Shown here piece after piece: positions 8,887 to 16,140 of a stretch of 36,302 nt of DNA. The notes beneath the pieces are model-generated. The model was not told where the DNA came from, ran no database searches, and saw only the letters and a program-made list of their open reading frames with translations. The DNA is from an uncultured Burkholderiales bacterium (lineage in GTDB: Bacteria; Pseudomonadota; Gammaproteobacteria; Burkholderiales; Burkholderiaceae_E): the NCBI GenBank assembly GCA_903903975.1, contig CAIVAS010000216.1, positions 1-36,302 of the forward strand. Direction: 5' to 3'. The position numbers were made by a program, and so were the translations under genes. Numbering within the stretch: the stretch's first letter is position 1; each line of letters opens with the position of its first letter.

Positions 8887-9726
8887 ATGAACAACACGCT
8901 GATCAAAGGGCTGGGGCTGCTCGAAACCCTCTCGCACGCCGATCAGCCGATGGGCGTCACCGAACTCGCCAACCGGCTCGATATCGGCAAGAGCACGGTG
9001 CATCGGCTGCTGCAGGCACTGGTCGAGCAGGGCTATGTCCGACGTAACGAAGCCAGCGGCTCCTATGCCGCCTCGATAAAGCTCTGGGAGCTCGGCTCGG
9101 CGGTGCTGTCCAACCTCGACCTGCGGCATGCCTCGCAGTCATGGATGGCCTGGCTGCTCGAGCGGACCCGCGAGACGGTCCATCTGTCGGTGCTTGATGG
9201 CGACGAAGTGGTCTATGTCCACAAGCTCGACAGTCCCGAGCCGGTTCGCGCCTACAGCTCGATCGGCGGGCGCGCGCCCGCGCATTGCGTAGCCACCGGC
9301 AAGGCGATGCTCGCCTTCGAGCCAATGGCCCACCTCACCTCGCTCAGCCGTCACCTGCAGGCCTGCTCACCCCGAACGCTGACTGTCCCCACCGAGTTCC
9401 TGCGCGAGATGGAACGCATCCGCGAGCAGGGCTACGCGGTCAATCGCGGCGAGTGGCGCGAAAGCGTGGGCGGCGTGGCGGCACCGGTGCGTGACCCCGG
9501 CGGCACGGTGATTGCGGCGATCGGTGTTTCCGGCCCAATCGAGCGGCTGCGGCCAGCCCGGCTGAAGATCCTGTCGGCCGACCTGATCCGTGCGGCCGAC
9601 GGCATCGCGGCGGCGCTGCGCGGGGAGGCCGGCCGCTCGATTCGCACCACCGCTTCCAGCATCCCCCTGAGCGCACCACTGCGTTCCTCTCTCAGTTCGA
9701 CTCCCAAAAAGGCCAGGCAGCCATGA
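8887..9726 (+). CDS. IclR-family transcriptional regulator
   Basis: This is a 279-residue DNA-binding regulator with an N-terminal winged helix-turn-helix (about residues 4-65; GVTELANRLDIGKSTVHRLLQALVEQ carries the recognition helix) and a C-terminal IclR effector-binding domain (about 75-250). The effector domain shows HLSVLDGDEVVYVHKLDS, GRAPAHCVATGKAMLAF and a GYAVNRGEWRESVGGVAAPV segment, all hallmarks of the family. The ATG at 8887 gives the standard start just ahead of the HTH; a longer in-frame extension to 8803 would run into the control region. The stop overlaps the next start codon (ATGA), so the regulator is translationally coupled to the Bug binding protein. Its effector is probably a carboxylate handled by this operon. 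Divergent control of the molybdoenzyme/sulfatase genes is possible. Confidence 0.93.
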   Translation: MNNTLIKGLGLLETLSHADQPMGVTELANRLDIGKSTVHRLLQALVEQGYVRRNEASGSYAASIKLWELGSAVLSNLDLRHASQSWMAWLLERTRETVHLSVLDGDEVVYVHKLDSPEPVRAYSSIGGRAPAHCVATGKAMLAFEPMAHLTSLSRHLQACSPRTLTVPTEFLREMERIREQGYAVNRGEWRESVGGVAAPVRDPGGTVIAAIGVSGPIERLRPARLKILSADLIRAADGIAAALRGEAGRSIRTTASSIPLSAPLRSSLSSTPKKARQP

Positions 9727-10745
9727 CCGATCGTGATCTCCCTCAGCCCGGCGCACAGACGCATGCCGGCCGGCGAAGCGCCCTGCTCACCGGCCTGCGT
9801 GCCACCGGCGCAGCCATCGCCCTGGCCGGCACGCCGCTGCACGCACAGAGCCGATGGCCCGACAAGCCGATCCGCTTCGTCGTGCCGTTTCCGCCCGGCG
9901 GCAACAGCGATGCGCTCGGCCGAGTGCTCGCCGACCGCCTGAAAGACGTGCTCAAGACCAACGTGGTGGTCGACAACCGCCCGGGCGGCACGACCCAGGT
10001 CGGCACCGAAGCGGTGGCCCGCGCCGAGCCCGACGGCTACACCATGCTGCTGGCTGCTGCCACCGCCTTCACCGTGCTGCCCAATCTGCGCAAACTGAAC
10101 TTCGATCTCGACAGCAGCTTCGAGATGGCAGGCGGGGTGGCCGACTACATCGCGATCGCCACCGCCCGCAAAGGGCTGGGCGTCAAGACCCTGCCCGAAT
10201 TCGTGGCGCTTGCGCGCCGCCAGCCGGGCAAGCTCACCTGGGGGTCTGCCGGACAGGCCTCGGCCGGTCACATCTATGGCGAGATCCTCAAGCGCGAAAC
10301 CGGCATCGACATGCTGCATGTCCCGTTCAAGGGCTCGGCCGAACTGGTCACCGCGCTGCTGGGCGATCAGATCGATCTGATCATCGATGGTGTGGGCCTG
10401 GGCCTGGCGCGCAACGGCAAGGCGGTGGCGCTTGCCGCCTTCTACGATTCGCGCCATCCCGAGCTGCCCGACGTGCCCTCGCTCAACGACACCGGCCTGA
10501 AAATCAAGCTGCCGGCAGGTGGCTGGGGCATTGCGTTTCCGAAGGGCACGCCGCGCCCGATCGTCGATCAGACCAGCGCAGCACTCGAACGCATCCTGGC
10601 CGAACCCGACACCCGCGAAAAACTGCTGCGCGCAAGCGTGGTGGCGGCCTGGCAGACCCCCGCCGACTATCGTCGCGGACTCGACGCCGCGCGCCTTTAC
10701 TACGCCGATCTGCTCAAGGCGATCGGCATGAAACAGGAAAGCTGA
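9723..10745 (+). CDS. Bug-family (TctC-like) tripartite tricarboxylate transporter substrate-binding protein 1
   Basis: This 340-residue periplasmic solute-binding protein belongs to the Bug group, which binds carboxylates and related small acids. Residues 1-40 form a signal region with a twin arginine (GRRSALLTGL) and a hydrophobic stretch ending in HAQ, so Tat or Sec export is possible. The mature part opens with WPDKPIRFVVPFPPGGNSD, the first ligand loop of the family, and continues with the second signature LTWGSAGQASAGHIYGE and MLHVPFKGSAELVTALLGDQID. No TctA or TctB membrane gene is nearby, the usual situation for orphan Bug proteins in Burkholderiales. The start overlaps the IclR stop, and its own stop overlaps the next start (TGATG), so regulator, binding protein and CoA-transferase form one coupled unit. 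The ligand is unknown. Confidence 0.93.
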   Translation: MTDRDLPQPGAQTHAGRRSALLTGLRATGAAIALAGTPLHAQSRWPDKPIRFVVPFPPGGNSDALGRVLADRLKDVLKTNVVVDNRPGGTTQVGTEAVARAEPDGYTMLLAAATAFTVLPNLRKLNFDLDSSFEMAGGVADYIAIATARKGLGVKTLPEFVALARRQPGKLTWGSAGQASAGHIYGEILKRETGIDMLHVPFKGSAELVTALLGDQIDLIIDGVGLGLARNGKAVALAAFYDSRHPELPDVPSLNDTGLKIKLPAGGWGIAFPKGTPRPIVDQTSAALERILAEPDTREKLLRASVVAAWQTPADYRRGLDAARLYYADLLKAIGMKQES

Positions 10746-12787
10746 TGACCGATGCTGTGGCCCTGCCGCTTGCCGGCATTCGCGTCGTCGAGTTCTGCCA
10801 TGTGGCCGCCGGGCCGTTTTGCGGCATGCTGCTGGCCGATTACGGCGCCGAGGTCACCAAGGTCGAGCCGCTCGACGGCGACGCCATGCGGCAGTGGCCA
10901 CCGATCACTCATGACGCCAACGACAATGGCTTCAGTGAAAACTTCGCCTCGATCAACCGGGGCAAGCACTCGATCGCGCTCGACCTGAAAGATCCTGCGT
11001 CGCGCGACCTCGCCCGCGACCTGGTGATGGCAAGCGATGTCGTGATCGAGAACAACCGTCCCGGTGCCATGGCCCGACTGGGTCTGGGCTGGGACTGGTT
11101 CGGGCCGCGCAAGCCCTCGCTCATCTATTGCTCGATCTCGGCCTTCGGCCAGGATGGGCCGCGCGGCGCCGAAGGCGGCTTCGACCTCACCATCCAGGCG
11201 GCCGCAGGCGTCATGAGCGTGACCGGCGAACCCGAGGGCGAACCGGTCAAGGCCGGTGTGCCGCTGGTTGATTTCGGCGCCGGCCTGTATGGCGCCTATT
11301 CGATCGCGGCAATGGTGGCGCGCGTGCGCGCCGGCGGGCCCGGTGGCCATCTGGATGTCCCGATGTTCGCCACCACCATCGCGATGTCTGCGCTGCAGAC
11401 AAGCGAATATTTCGGCACCGGGCGCAACCCGCGCAAGCTCGGCTCGGCGCATCCGCGCAATGCGCCCTATCAGGCCTGTCGCTCGCAGGACGGCTGGTTT
11501 GCCATCGCCGCCGGCAACAACAAGCTCTGGCAGCAGGTCTGCGAGATCGCCGGCACACCTGAGCTGCTGGCCGACGCGCGCTTTGTCTCGCCCACCCTGC
11601 GCGCCGCCAATCAGGCCGCCCTGCGCGATCTGCTCGAAGCGCGCTTTGCTGATGACACCACCGACAACTGGCTCGCCCGCTTTGCGCCAGCCGGGGTGCC
11701 CTGTGCGCCGATCAACGGCTATGAGCAGGCCCTGTCCGATCCGCAAACCACCCACCTGCAACTCGTGCAGCCGATGACCCTGCCCAATGGCGTGCAAACA
11801 CGCACGGTGGGATGTCCGGTGCGCATCGATGGCGAGGTTGTGCCACTCGATACCCGCCCGCCGGCGATCGGCGAACACACCAGCCGCGTGATCGATGCCC
11901 TCCGACTCGCCCATCCCACGCCTGCCGCACCGATCCTGCTGCAGATCAGCGACGGCATCGCGAGCATCGAGATCAACCGGGCGCAGCGCGGCAACGCCCT
12001 GAGCAGCGAGCTGGTCGAGGCGGCGCTCGACGCGGTGCACAGCGCCTTGCGCGATCCCTCGGTCCACACTCTGATGTTTGCCGGGGCCGGTCGGCACTTT
12101 TGCACCGGCTTCGATCTGGATGGGCTCGAATCCCAGTCCGATGGCGACCTGCTGCTGCGCTTTGCGCGGATCGAGGCCCTGCTTGATGCGGTCTGGCGGG
12201 CACCGGTGCGAACCGTGGCAATCGCACAGGGTCGCACCTGGGGAGCAGGCGCCGATCTCTTTGCCGCCTGCGACCTTCGGCTTGCGCTGAGCGGTGCGAG
12301 CTTTCGATTTCCGGGCGCAGGATTCGGCATCGTGCTCGGTACGCGCCGGCTTGCCGAGCGGGTCGGCACCGAACGCGCGCGGGCCTGGGTCAGCGAGGGC
12401 GCCACCATCGATGCCGGGGAGGCGCTTGCCTGCGGGCTGGCAAGCCGGCTGATCGATCCGCCGCACAATGCGGCTGAGGCTGCCCAGTCCACACGCTCCA
12501 GGCAGCCCGGTGAGGGCAGTGAGGGCACCGAGCGCACCACCGACGACTGGCGTCGAGGGGTCTGTGGCCCGGTACCAGCAATCGATCGCGATACCCTTGC
12601 CATGATCCGGGCGGCCAGCCGTCCCACCGGCGGGCCGGGCGGCGACATGCTCGCAGACGCCGACCTCGCCGCGCTGGTAAGGTCAGCCCTCAGTTCGACC
12701 ACAAGGTCGGCCACGACCGGCAAAGCCGGGCCGGGGCTGAGGGAGCGGATTGCCGCCTATCGCGATCGCACCCGAGCCGCGCGATAG
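10745..12787 (+). CDS. CaiB/BaiF (family III) CoA-transferase fused to a crotonase-fold domain
   Basis: This 680-residue protein has two enzymes in one chain. Residues 1 to ~390 are a family III CoA-transferase, which moves CoA from a thioester to a free carboxylate: GIRVVEFCHVAAGPFCGMLLADYGAEVTKVEP at the N-terminus, INRGKHSIALDLK, and D147 in GGFDLTIQAAAGVMSVTG as probable catalytic aspartate. After a short linker (HPTPAAP, ~390-397) a crotonase domain begins (LLQISDGIASIEINRAQRGNAL). It keeps the oxyanion-hole regions HFCTGFDLDGL and WGAGADL, but the two catalytic glutamates of enoyl-CoA hydratase are D504 and G524. Residues ~575-615 are a low-complexity Ser/Gly/Thr/Arg linker before a final helix. 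The ATG at 10745 overlaps the preceding stop; the much longer frame upstream reads through the Bug gene and is not used. The CoA-transferase assignment is firm, the crotonase reaction is not. Confidence 0.93.
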   Translation: MTDAVALPLAGIRVVEFCHVAAGPFCGMLLADYGAEVTKVEPLDGDAMRQWPPITHDANDNGFSENFASINRGKHSIALDLKDPASRDLARDLVMASDVVIENNRPGAMARLGLGWDWFGPRKPSLIYCSISAFGQDGPRGAEGGFDLTIQAAAGVMSVTGEPEGEPVKAGVPLVDFGAGLYGAYSIAAMVARVRAGGPGGHLDVPMFATTIAMSALQTSEYFGTGRNPRKLGSAHPRNAPYQACRSQDGWFAIAAGNNKLWQQVCEIAGTPELLADARFVSPTLRAANQAALRDLLEARFADDTTDNWLARFAPAGVPCAPINGYEQALSDPQTTHLQLVQPMTLPNGVQTRTVGCPVRIDGEVVPLDTRPPAIGEHTSRVIDALRLAHPTPAAPILLQISDGIASIEINRAQRGNALSSELVEAALDAVHSALRDPSVHTLMFAGAGRHFCTGFDLDGLESQSDGDLLLRFARIEALLDAVWRAPVRTVAIAQGRTWGAGADLFAACDLRLALSGASFRFPGAGFGIVLGTRRLAERVGTERARAWVSEGATIDAGEALACGLASRLIDPPHNAAEAAQSTRSRQPGEGSEGTERTTDDWRRGVCGPVPAIDRDTLAMIRAASRPTGGPGGDMLADADLAALVRSALSSTTRSATTGKAGPGLRERIAAYRDRTRAAR

Positions 12788-12793
12788 GCACTT

Positions 12794-12834
12794 ACAACAA
12801 CGCATCACCTCAAGAACACACAACAACACATCAC
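12794..12834. repeat. Direct repeat in the intergenic spacer
   Basis: The word ACAACAAC-R-CATCAC occurs twice (12794-12808 and 12820-12834), 26 bases apart, in the 60-base gap between the fusion gene and the next crotonase. The second copy runs into the ribosome site CAGGAG. The spacer is A/C-rich and unlike the coding regions. It may be a slippage product or an unstructured leader that keeps the ribosome site open. Confidence 0.6.
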
Positions 12835-12847
12835 AGGAGACAGCACG

Positions 12848-13588
12848 ATGGAAATGGTCCAGGTCACCAACAACCTCGATGGCACGACACTGATCACGAT
12901 CAACCGGCCCGCCCGCAAGAACGCGATCTGCGCGATCACCGCGCGCGAGCTGCAGCAGGCCTTCGCCGAATTCGATCAGTCGGAGCAACGCGTGGCGGTC
13001 CTCACCGGCGCCGGCAACGACGCCTTTTCGGCCGGTGCTGATGTGACCAATCTGCCCGAGCTCTGGCGCTGCGTGCCGACGGTGGGCATCACCACCGAAA
13101 AGCCGGTGATCGCCGCAGTGGGCGGCTGGTGCGTGGGCGGCGCACTGGTGGTGGCCATGATGTGCGACCTGCTGGTGACCGCCGACAACGGCAAGTTCTC
13201 CTATCCCGAAGCCAAGCTCGGCTTCACCGGCGGCCTGATCTCGGCGCTGCCCACCCGCATTCCGCACAAGATCGCGATGGAGCTGATCATGCTGTGCCGC
13301 ACGATCGACGCCAAGCGCGCCTACGACGTCGGCTTTGCCAATGAAGTCGTGCCGGTTGGCCAGCAGGTCGAGGCAGCACTGGCCATGGCCCGCGAACTGG
13401 CCACCTTTGCACCGCTGGTGCTGCGCACGCTCAAGCGCTTCGTCGTCGACGACGTGATGCCGCAGGGCCCGTCCGAAAAAATGGGCCGCGCGATGCGCGA
13501 TCTGGGCATGGTGCGCGACAGCCAGGACGGCCAGGAAGGCGCACGGGCCTTCAAGGAAAAACGCGCGCCGAAATGGGTGGGTCGATGA
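12848..13588 (+). CDS. Enoyl-CoA hydratase/isomerase family protein (crotonase)
   Basis: This 246-residue stand-alone crotonase has an oxyanion-hole signature AFSAGADVTNL (about residues 58-68) and GGWCVGGALVVAMMCDLLVTA (about 94-114). The position of the first catalytic glutamate of enoyl-CoA hydratase (rat E144) is V101, while the second (rat E164) is retained as E121 in YPEAKLGF. One-glutamate members are often isomerases, decarboxylases or hydrolases, so plain water addition to an enoyl-CoA should not be assumed. An AGGAGA ribosome site lies 8 bases upstream of the ATG. It follows the CaiB-crotonase fusion by 60 bases and precedes a second Bug protein by 46, in the same operon. The family is certain; the reaction is open. 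Confidence 0.92.
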   Translation: MEMVQVTNNLDGTTLITINRPARKNAICAITARELQQAFAEFDQSEQRVAVLTGAGNDAFSAGADVTNLPELWRCVPTVGITTEKPVIAAVGGWCVGGALVVAMMCDLLVTADNGKFSYPEAKLGFTGGLISALPTRIPHKIAMELIMLCRTIDAKRAYDVGFANEVVPVGQQVEAALAMARELATFAPLVLRTLKRFVVDDVMPQGPSEKMGRAMRDLGMVRDSQDGQEGARAFKEKRAPKWVGR

Positions 13589-13612
13589 GCCGGAGTGGAT
13601 CGATGAGCTGCA
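13577..13612. repeat. 18-bp tandem repeat spanning the crotonase stop codon
   Basis: Two units, GTGGGTCGATGAGCCGGA (13577-13594) and GTGGATCGATGAGCTGCA (13595-13612), are identical at 15 of 18 positions. The first contains the final codons and TGA stop of the crotonase gene; the second repeats them 18 bases on, so a second TGA (13604-13606) lies in the same reading frame. It fits the pattern at other gene ends in this window. Confidence 0.75.
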
Positions 13613-13634
13613 CTCGGGCAACAGGAGATCGTTC

Positions 13635-14621
13635 ATGAATCGCTTTCGTCCCGATCGCCGCAACGTCCTTGGCGCAAGCGCCGCACTGGCGACGATGCTG
13701 GTCGGTGCCGATCGCCTGCAGGCACAAACCGCCTGGCCGTCACGGCCGATCAAGCTGATCGTGCCCTACCCGGCCGGCGGCAACGCCGACTCGATCGGCC
13801 GCCTGCTGGCCGATCGGCTCTCGCAGGCGCTGGGCCAGCAGGTGATCGTCGAGAACCGGGTCGGCGCCGGCGCCACCATCGGCGCCCAGGCCGCTGCACG
13901 CTCGCCCGCCGACGGCTATACCCTGCTGCTCGCGCCCACCGCCGTGGTCGCAATCACCCACCATCTGCGCAAGGTGCCCTACGACCCCGAGAACGATTTC
14001 GTGCCGATCGCAAGCCTGTCGAGCAGCTACGGCATCGTTACGGCCCGCAAGGACCTGCCGGCCAACAACATGGCCGAGCTGATCGCGCTGGCAAAGAAGT
14101 CGCCGGGCAAGCTGACCTTCGGCTCGGCCGGCACGGCCACCGCGACCCATCTGACCGGCGAGATCGTCCACAACAAGGCCGGCATCACGCTGCTGCATGT
14201 GCCCTACAAAGGCTCGGCCGAATCACTCGCCGATCTGGTCGGCGGGCGCATCGACCTGATCTACGACCCGGTCGCGCTGTCGCAGATCAAAGCCGGAACG
14301 GTCAAGGCACTGGCCACAACCGCCAACGTTCGCCATCCCGAACTGCCCGATGTTCCCACCCTGCGCGAACAGGGTCTCGAGGTGCCGGGCGGCAGCTGGT
14401 TTGGCCTCTTTGCGCCGCGCGGCACGCCACCCGAGATCATCGAGCGGCTGGCACTCGAAAGCGAAAAAGCCATGTCGGCAAGCGGCACGAGGGAGTTGCT
14501 GCTGAAATTCAGTCAATATCCCGACTACAAGGGGCCGGCTGCATTCGCAAAACAGATCCAGTCGGACAATGCCGTCTATCGCGATCTCATCAATCGTGCC
14601 GGCATCAAGATCGATTCCTGA
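13635..14621 (+). CDS. Bug-family (TctC-like) substrate-binding protein 2
   Basis: This 328-residue periplasmic binding protein is a second, distinct member of the Bug family in the operon. The N-terminus MNRFRPDRRNVLGASAAL carries twin arginines ahead of a hydrophobic segment and an LQAQ-type cleavage site near residue 31. The mature protein begins WPSRPIKLIVPYPAGGNADSIG, matching the ligand-binding loop 1, and has the central LTFGSAGTATATHLTGE and LLHVPYKGSAESLADLVGGRID segments. GNADS and DPVAL suggest an acidic, carboxylate-coordinating pocket as in other Bugs, but no ligand can be named. CAGGAG precedes the ATG by 9 bases. Two binding proteins in one operon could serve two related acids, or one could sense substrate for a regulator. 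Confidence 0.92.
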   Translation: MNRFRPDRRNVLGASAALATMLVGADRLQAQTAWPSRPIKLIVPYPAGGNADSIGRLLADRLSQALGQQVIVENRVGAGATIGAQAAARSPADGYTLLLAPTAVVAITHHLRKVPYDPENDFVPIASLSSSYGIVTARKDLPANNMAELIALAKKSPGKLTFGSAGTATATHLTGEIVHNKAGITLLHVPYKGSAESLADLVGGRIDLIYDPVALSQIKAGTVKALATTANVRHPELPDVPTLREQGLEVPGGSWFGLFAPRGTPPEIIERLALESEKAMSASGTRELLLKFSQYPDYKGPAAFAKQIQSDNAVYRDLINRAGIKIDS

Positions 14622-14639
14622 GCCATCCATTCCTCACCG
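14610..14639. repeat. 15-bp duplication of the Bug-2 gene end
   Basis: ATCGATTCCTGAGCC (14610-14624) contains the last codons and stop of the binding protein. It is followed at once by ATCCATTCCTCACCG (14625-14639), matching at 11 of 15 positions. The copy keeps the reading frame, with TCA in place of the TGA stop. Taken alone it could be chance; it matters because neighbouring genes show clearer cases. Confidence 0.5.
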
Positions 14640-14649
14640 GAGACCCATC

Positions 14650-16038
14650 ATGACCCGCACCCATGCCGAAAACGTCCGCGAGGACGTCCGCAACCTGATC
14701 CATCCCTACACCCCGCTGAACACCTTCGGCGCAACCGGCCCGATGGTGATCCGCAAAGGCGATGGCATCTACGTCGAAGACGACCAGGGCAACCGCTTTC
14801 TTGAAGGCATGGCCGGCCTGTGGTGCACCGCGCTCGGCTTTTCAGAGCAGCGCCTGGTCGATGCCGCGATCCGGCAGATGAAGGAGCTGCCCTATTACCA
14901 GATCTTCGCCGGCCGCTCGAACGAGCCCTCGATCGAATTGTCCGAACGGCTGCTCGCGATGACCCGTCATCTCGGCATGGACAAGGCGCTCTTTGCCAAC
15001 TCCGGCTCCGAGGCCAACGATGCCGCGGTCAAGGTGATCTGGTACTACTTCAATGCACTTGGCAAACCCGAAAAGAAAAAGCTGATTGCGCGCGAGCGCG
15101 GCTATCACGGTGTCACCGTCATGGCGGCAAGCCTCACCGGTCTGCCCTACAACCATGCCGACTTCGACCTGCCGGTCGCACGCGTGCTGCGCACCGGCTG
15201 CCCGAGCCTGTATCACTCGACCCATCCGGGCGAGACCGACGAACAGATGGTCGATCGGCTGGTTGCCGACCTCGAAGCCCTGATCGCCCGCGAAGGCGCC
15301 GACACCATCGCCGCCTTCTTCGCCGAGCCGGTGCAGGGTGCGGGTGGTGTGATCGTGCCGCCAGCCGGCTACTTCGCAAAGATCCAGGCGGTGCTGAAAA
15401 AACACGACATCCTGCTGGTGGCCGACGAGGTCATCACCGGGTTCGGGCGCACCGGCAACATGTTCGGCTGCGACACCTATGGCATCAAGCCCGACATCAT
15501 GACCGTGGCCAAGGCGCTCTCAAGCTCCTACATGCCAATCTCGGCCACGCTGGTCTCCAAGACCATCTACGACGGCCTGGTCAAGGGCAGCGAGCGCAAC
15601 GGCACCTTCTCGCATGGCGTGACCTATGCTGGCCATCCGGTCGCCTCGGCGGTGGCCGTCGAAGCGCTGAAAATCTATGAAGAGCGCGACATCGTCGGCC
15701 ATGTCAAACGTGTCTCGCCCAAGTTCCAGGCACGCCTGGCGGCCCTCTCGGCCCATCCGCTGGTCTCATCAACCCGCGGCGTCGGTCTGATCGGTGCACT
15801 CGAAATCGTGCAGGACAAAGCGACCCGCAAGACCTTCGATGCCACGTCGGGCGTGATCGCACGGCTTGGCAATGCGGTGCTTGAAAACGGCCTGATCACG
15901 CGGCCGCTGCGCGACACGATGGCGGTCTGCCCGCCGCTCATCATCACCGAGACCCAGATCGACGAACTCTTCGACAAGCTCACCCGCGCGCTCGACACCA
16001 CGCTCGACTTCGCACGCGGGCTGAAGCTTGTCGCCTGA
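14650..16038 (+). CDS. Class III (omega) aminotransferase, PLP-dependent
   Basis: This 462-residue cytoplasmic aminotransferase belongs to the class III/omega-transaminase group, which moves amino groups from terminal amines (putrescine, beta-alanine, cadaverine and similar) to pyruvate or 2-oxoglutarate. Signatures include ANSGSEANDAAVKVIWYY (cofactor phosphate binding), RGYHGVTVMAASLTG, LLVADEVITGFGRTG with the PLP-nitrogen-binding aspartate, and K288 in VAKALSSSYMPISA as the Schiff-base lysine. The first residues NVREDVRNLIHPYTPLNTF are typical of the putrescine/pyruvate transaminase clade. The ATG at 14650 follows CCGGAGA; a longer frame starting inside the preceding gene is rejected. The next gene encodes an acetylpolyamine-deacetylase-like enzyme, supporting a polyamine or omega-amino substrate. 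The gene end opens a seven-unit tandem array. Confidence 0.93.
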   Translation: MTRTHAENVREDVRNLIHPYTPLNTFGATGPMVIRKGDGIYVEDDQGNRFLEGMAGLWCTALGFSEQRLVDAAIRQMKELPYYQIFAGRSNEPSIELSERLLAMTRHLGMDKALFANSGSEANDAAVKVIWYYFNALGKPEKKKLIARERGYHGVTVMAASLTGLPYNHADFDLPVARVLRTGCPSLYHSTHPGETDEQMVDRLVADLEALIAREGADTIAAFFAEPVQGAGGVIVPPAGYFAKIQAVLKKHDILLVADEVITGFGRTGNMFGCDTYGIKPDIMTVAKALSSSYMPISATLVSKTIYDGLVKGSERNGTFSHGVTYAGHPVASAVAVEALKIYEERDIVGHVKRVSPKFQARLAALSAHPLVSSTRGVGLIGALEIVQDKATRKTFDATSGVIARLGNAVLENGLITRPLRDTMAVCPPLIITETQIDELFDKLTRALDTTLDFARGLKLVA

Positions 16039-16118
16039 GATTGGCGGCCTGAGCTTGGCGGCATGAAGTTGGCAGTCTGAGATTGGCGGCATCAGGCTGC
16101 TCGCCTGAGCCTCACGCT
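16021..16118. repeat. 14-bp tandem array running from the aminotransferase 3' end through the spacer
   Basis: Seven consecutive 14-base units start at 16021, 16035, 16049, 16063, 16077, 16091 and 16105. Units 2 and 5 are both CTGAGATTGGCGGC, unit 3 differs by one base, unit 4 (ATGAAGTTGGCAGT) by four or five, and units 1, 6 and 7 are more diverged. Unit 1 (CTGAAGCTTGTCGC) is the last coding stretch (L-K-L-V-A) of the aminotransferase, and unit 2 begins with the bases holding its TGA stop. Because 14 is not a multiple of three the frame shifts with each unit, but a second in-frame TGA occurs three units later. The array takes up nearly all of the 102-base gap. Confidence 0.88.
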
Positions 16119-16140
16119 GCCGCGCGCAAGGAGCTGATCG

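Noticed and set aside
9854-10744. N-terminal extension of the CoA-transferase fusion frame through the Bug-1 gene
   Set aside because: The extension is an out-of-frame translation of the Bug protein; the start at 10745 overlaps the Bug stop and fits the family N-terminus.
10700-12466. Long open frame on the minus strand opposite the CoA-transferase fusion
   Set aside because: The plus-strand protein has clear family motifs throughout; the antisense product is low-complexity and His/Arg-rich without a domain.
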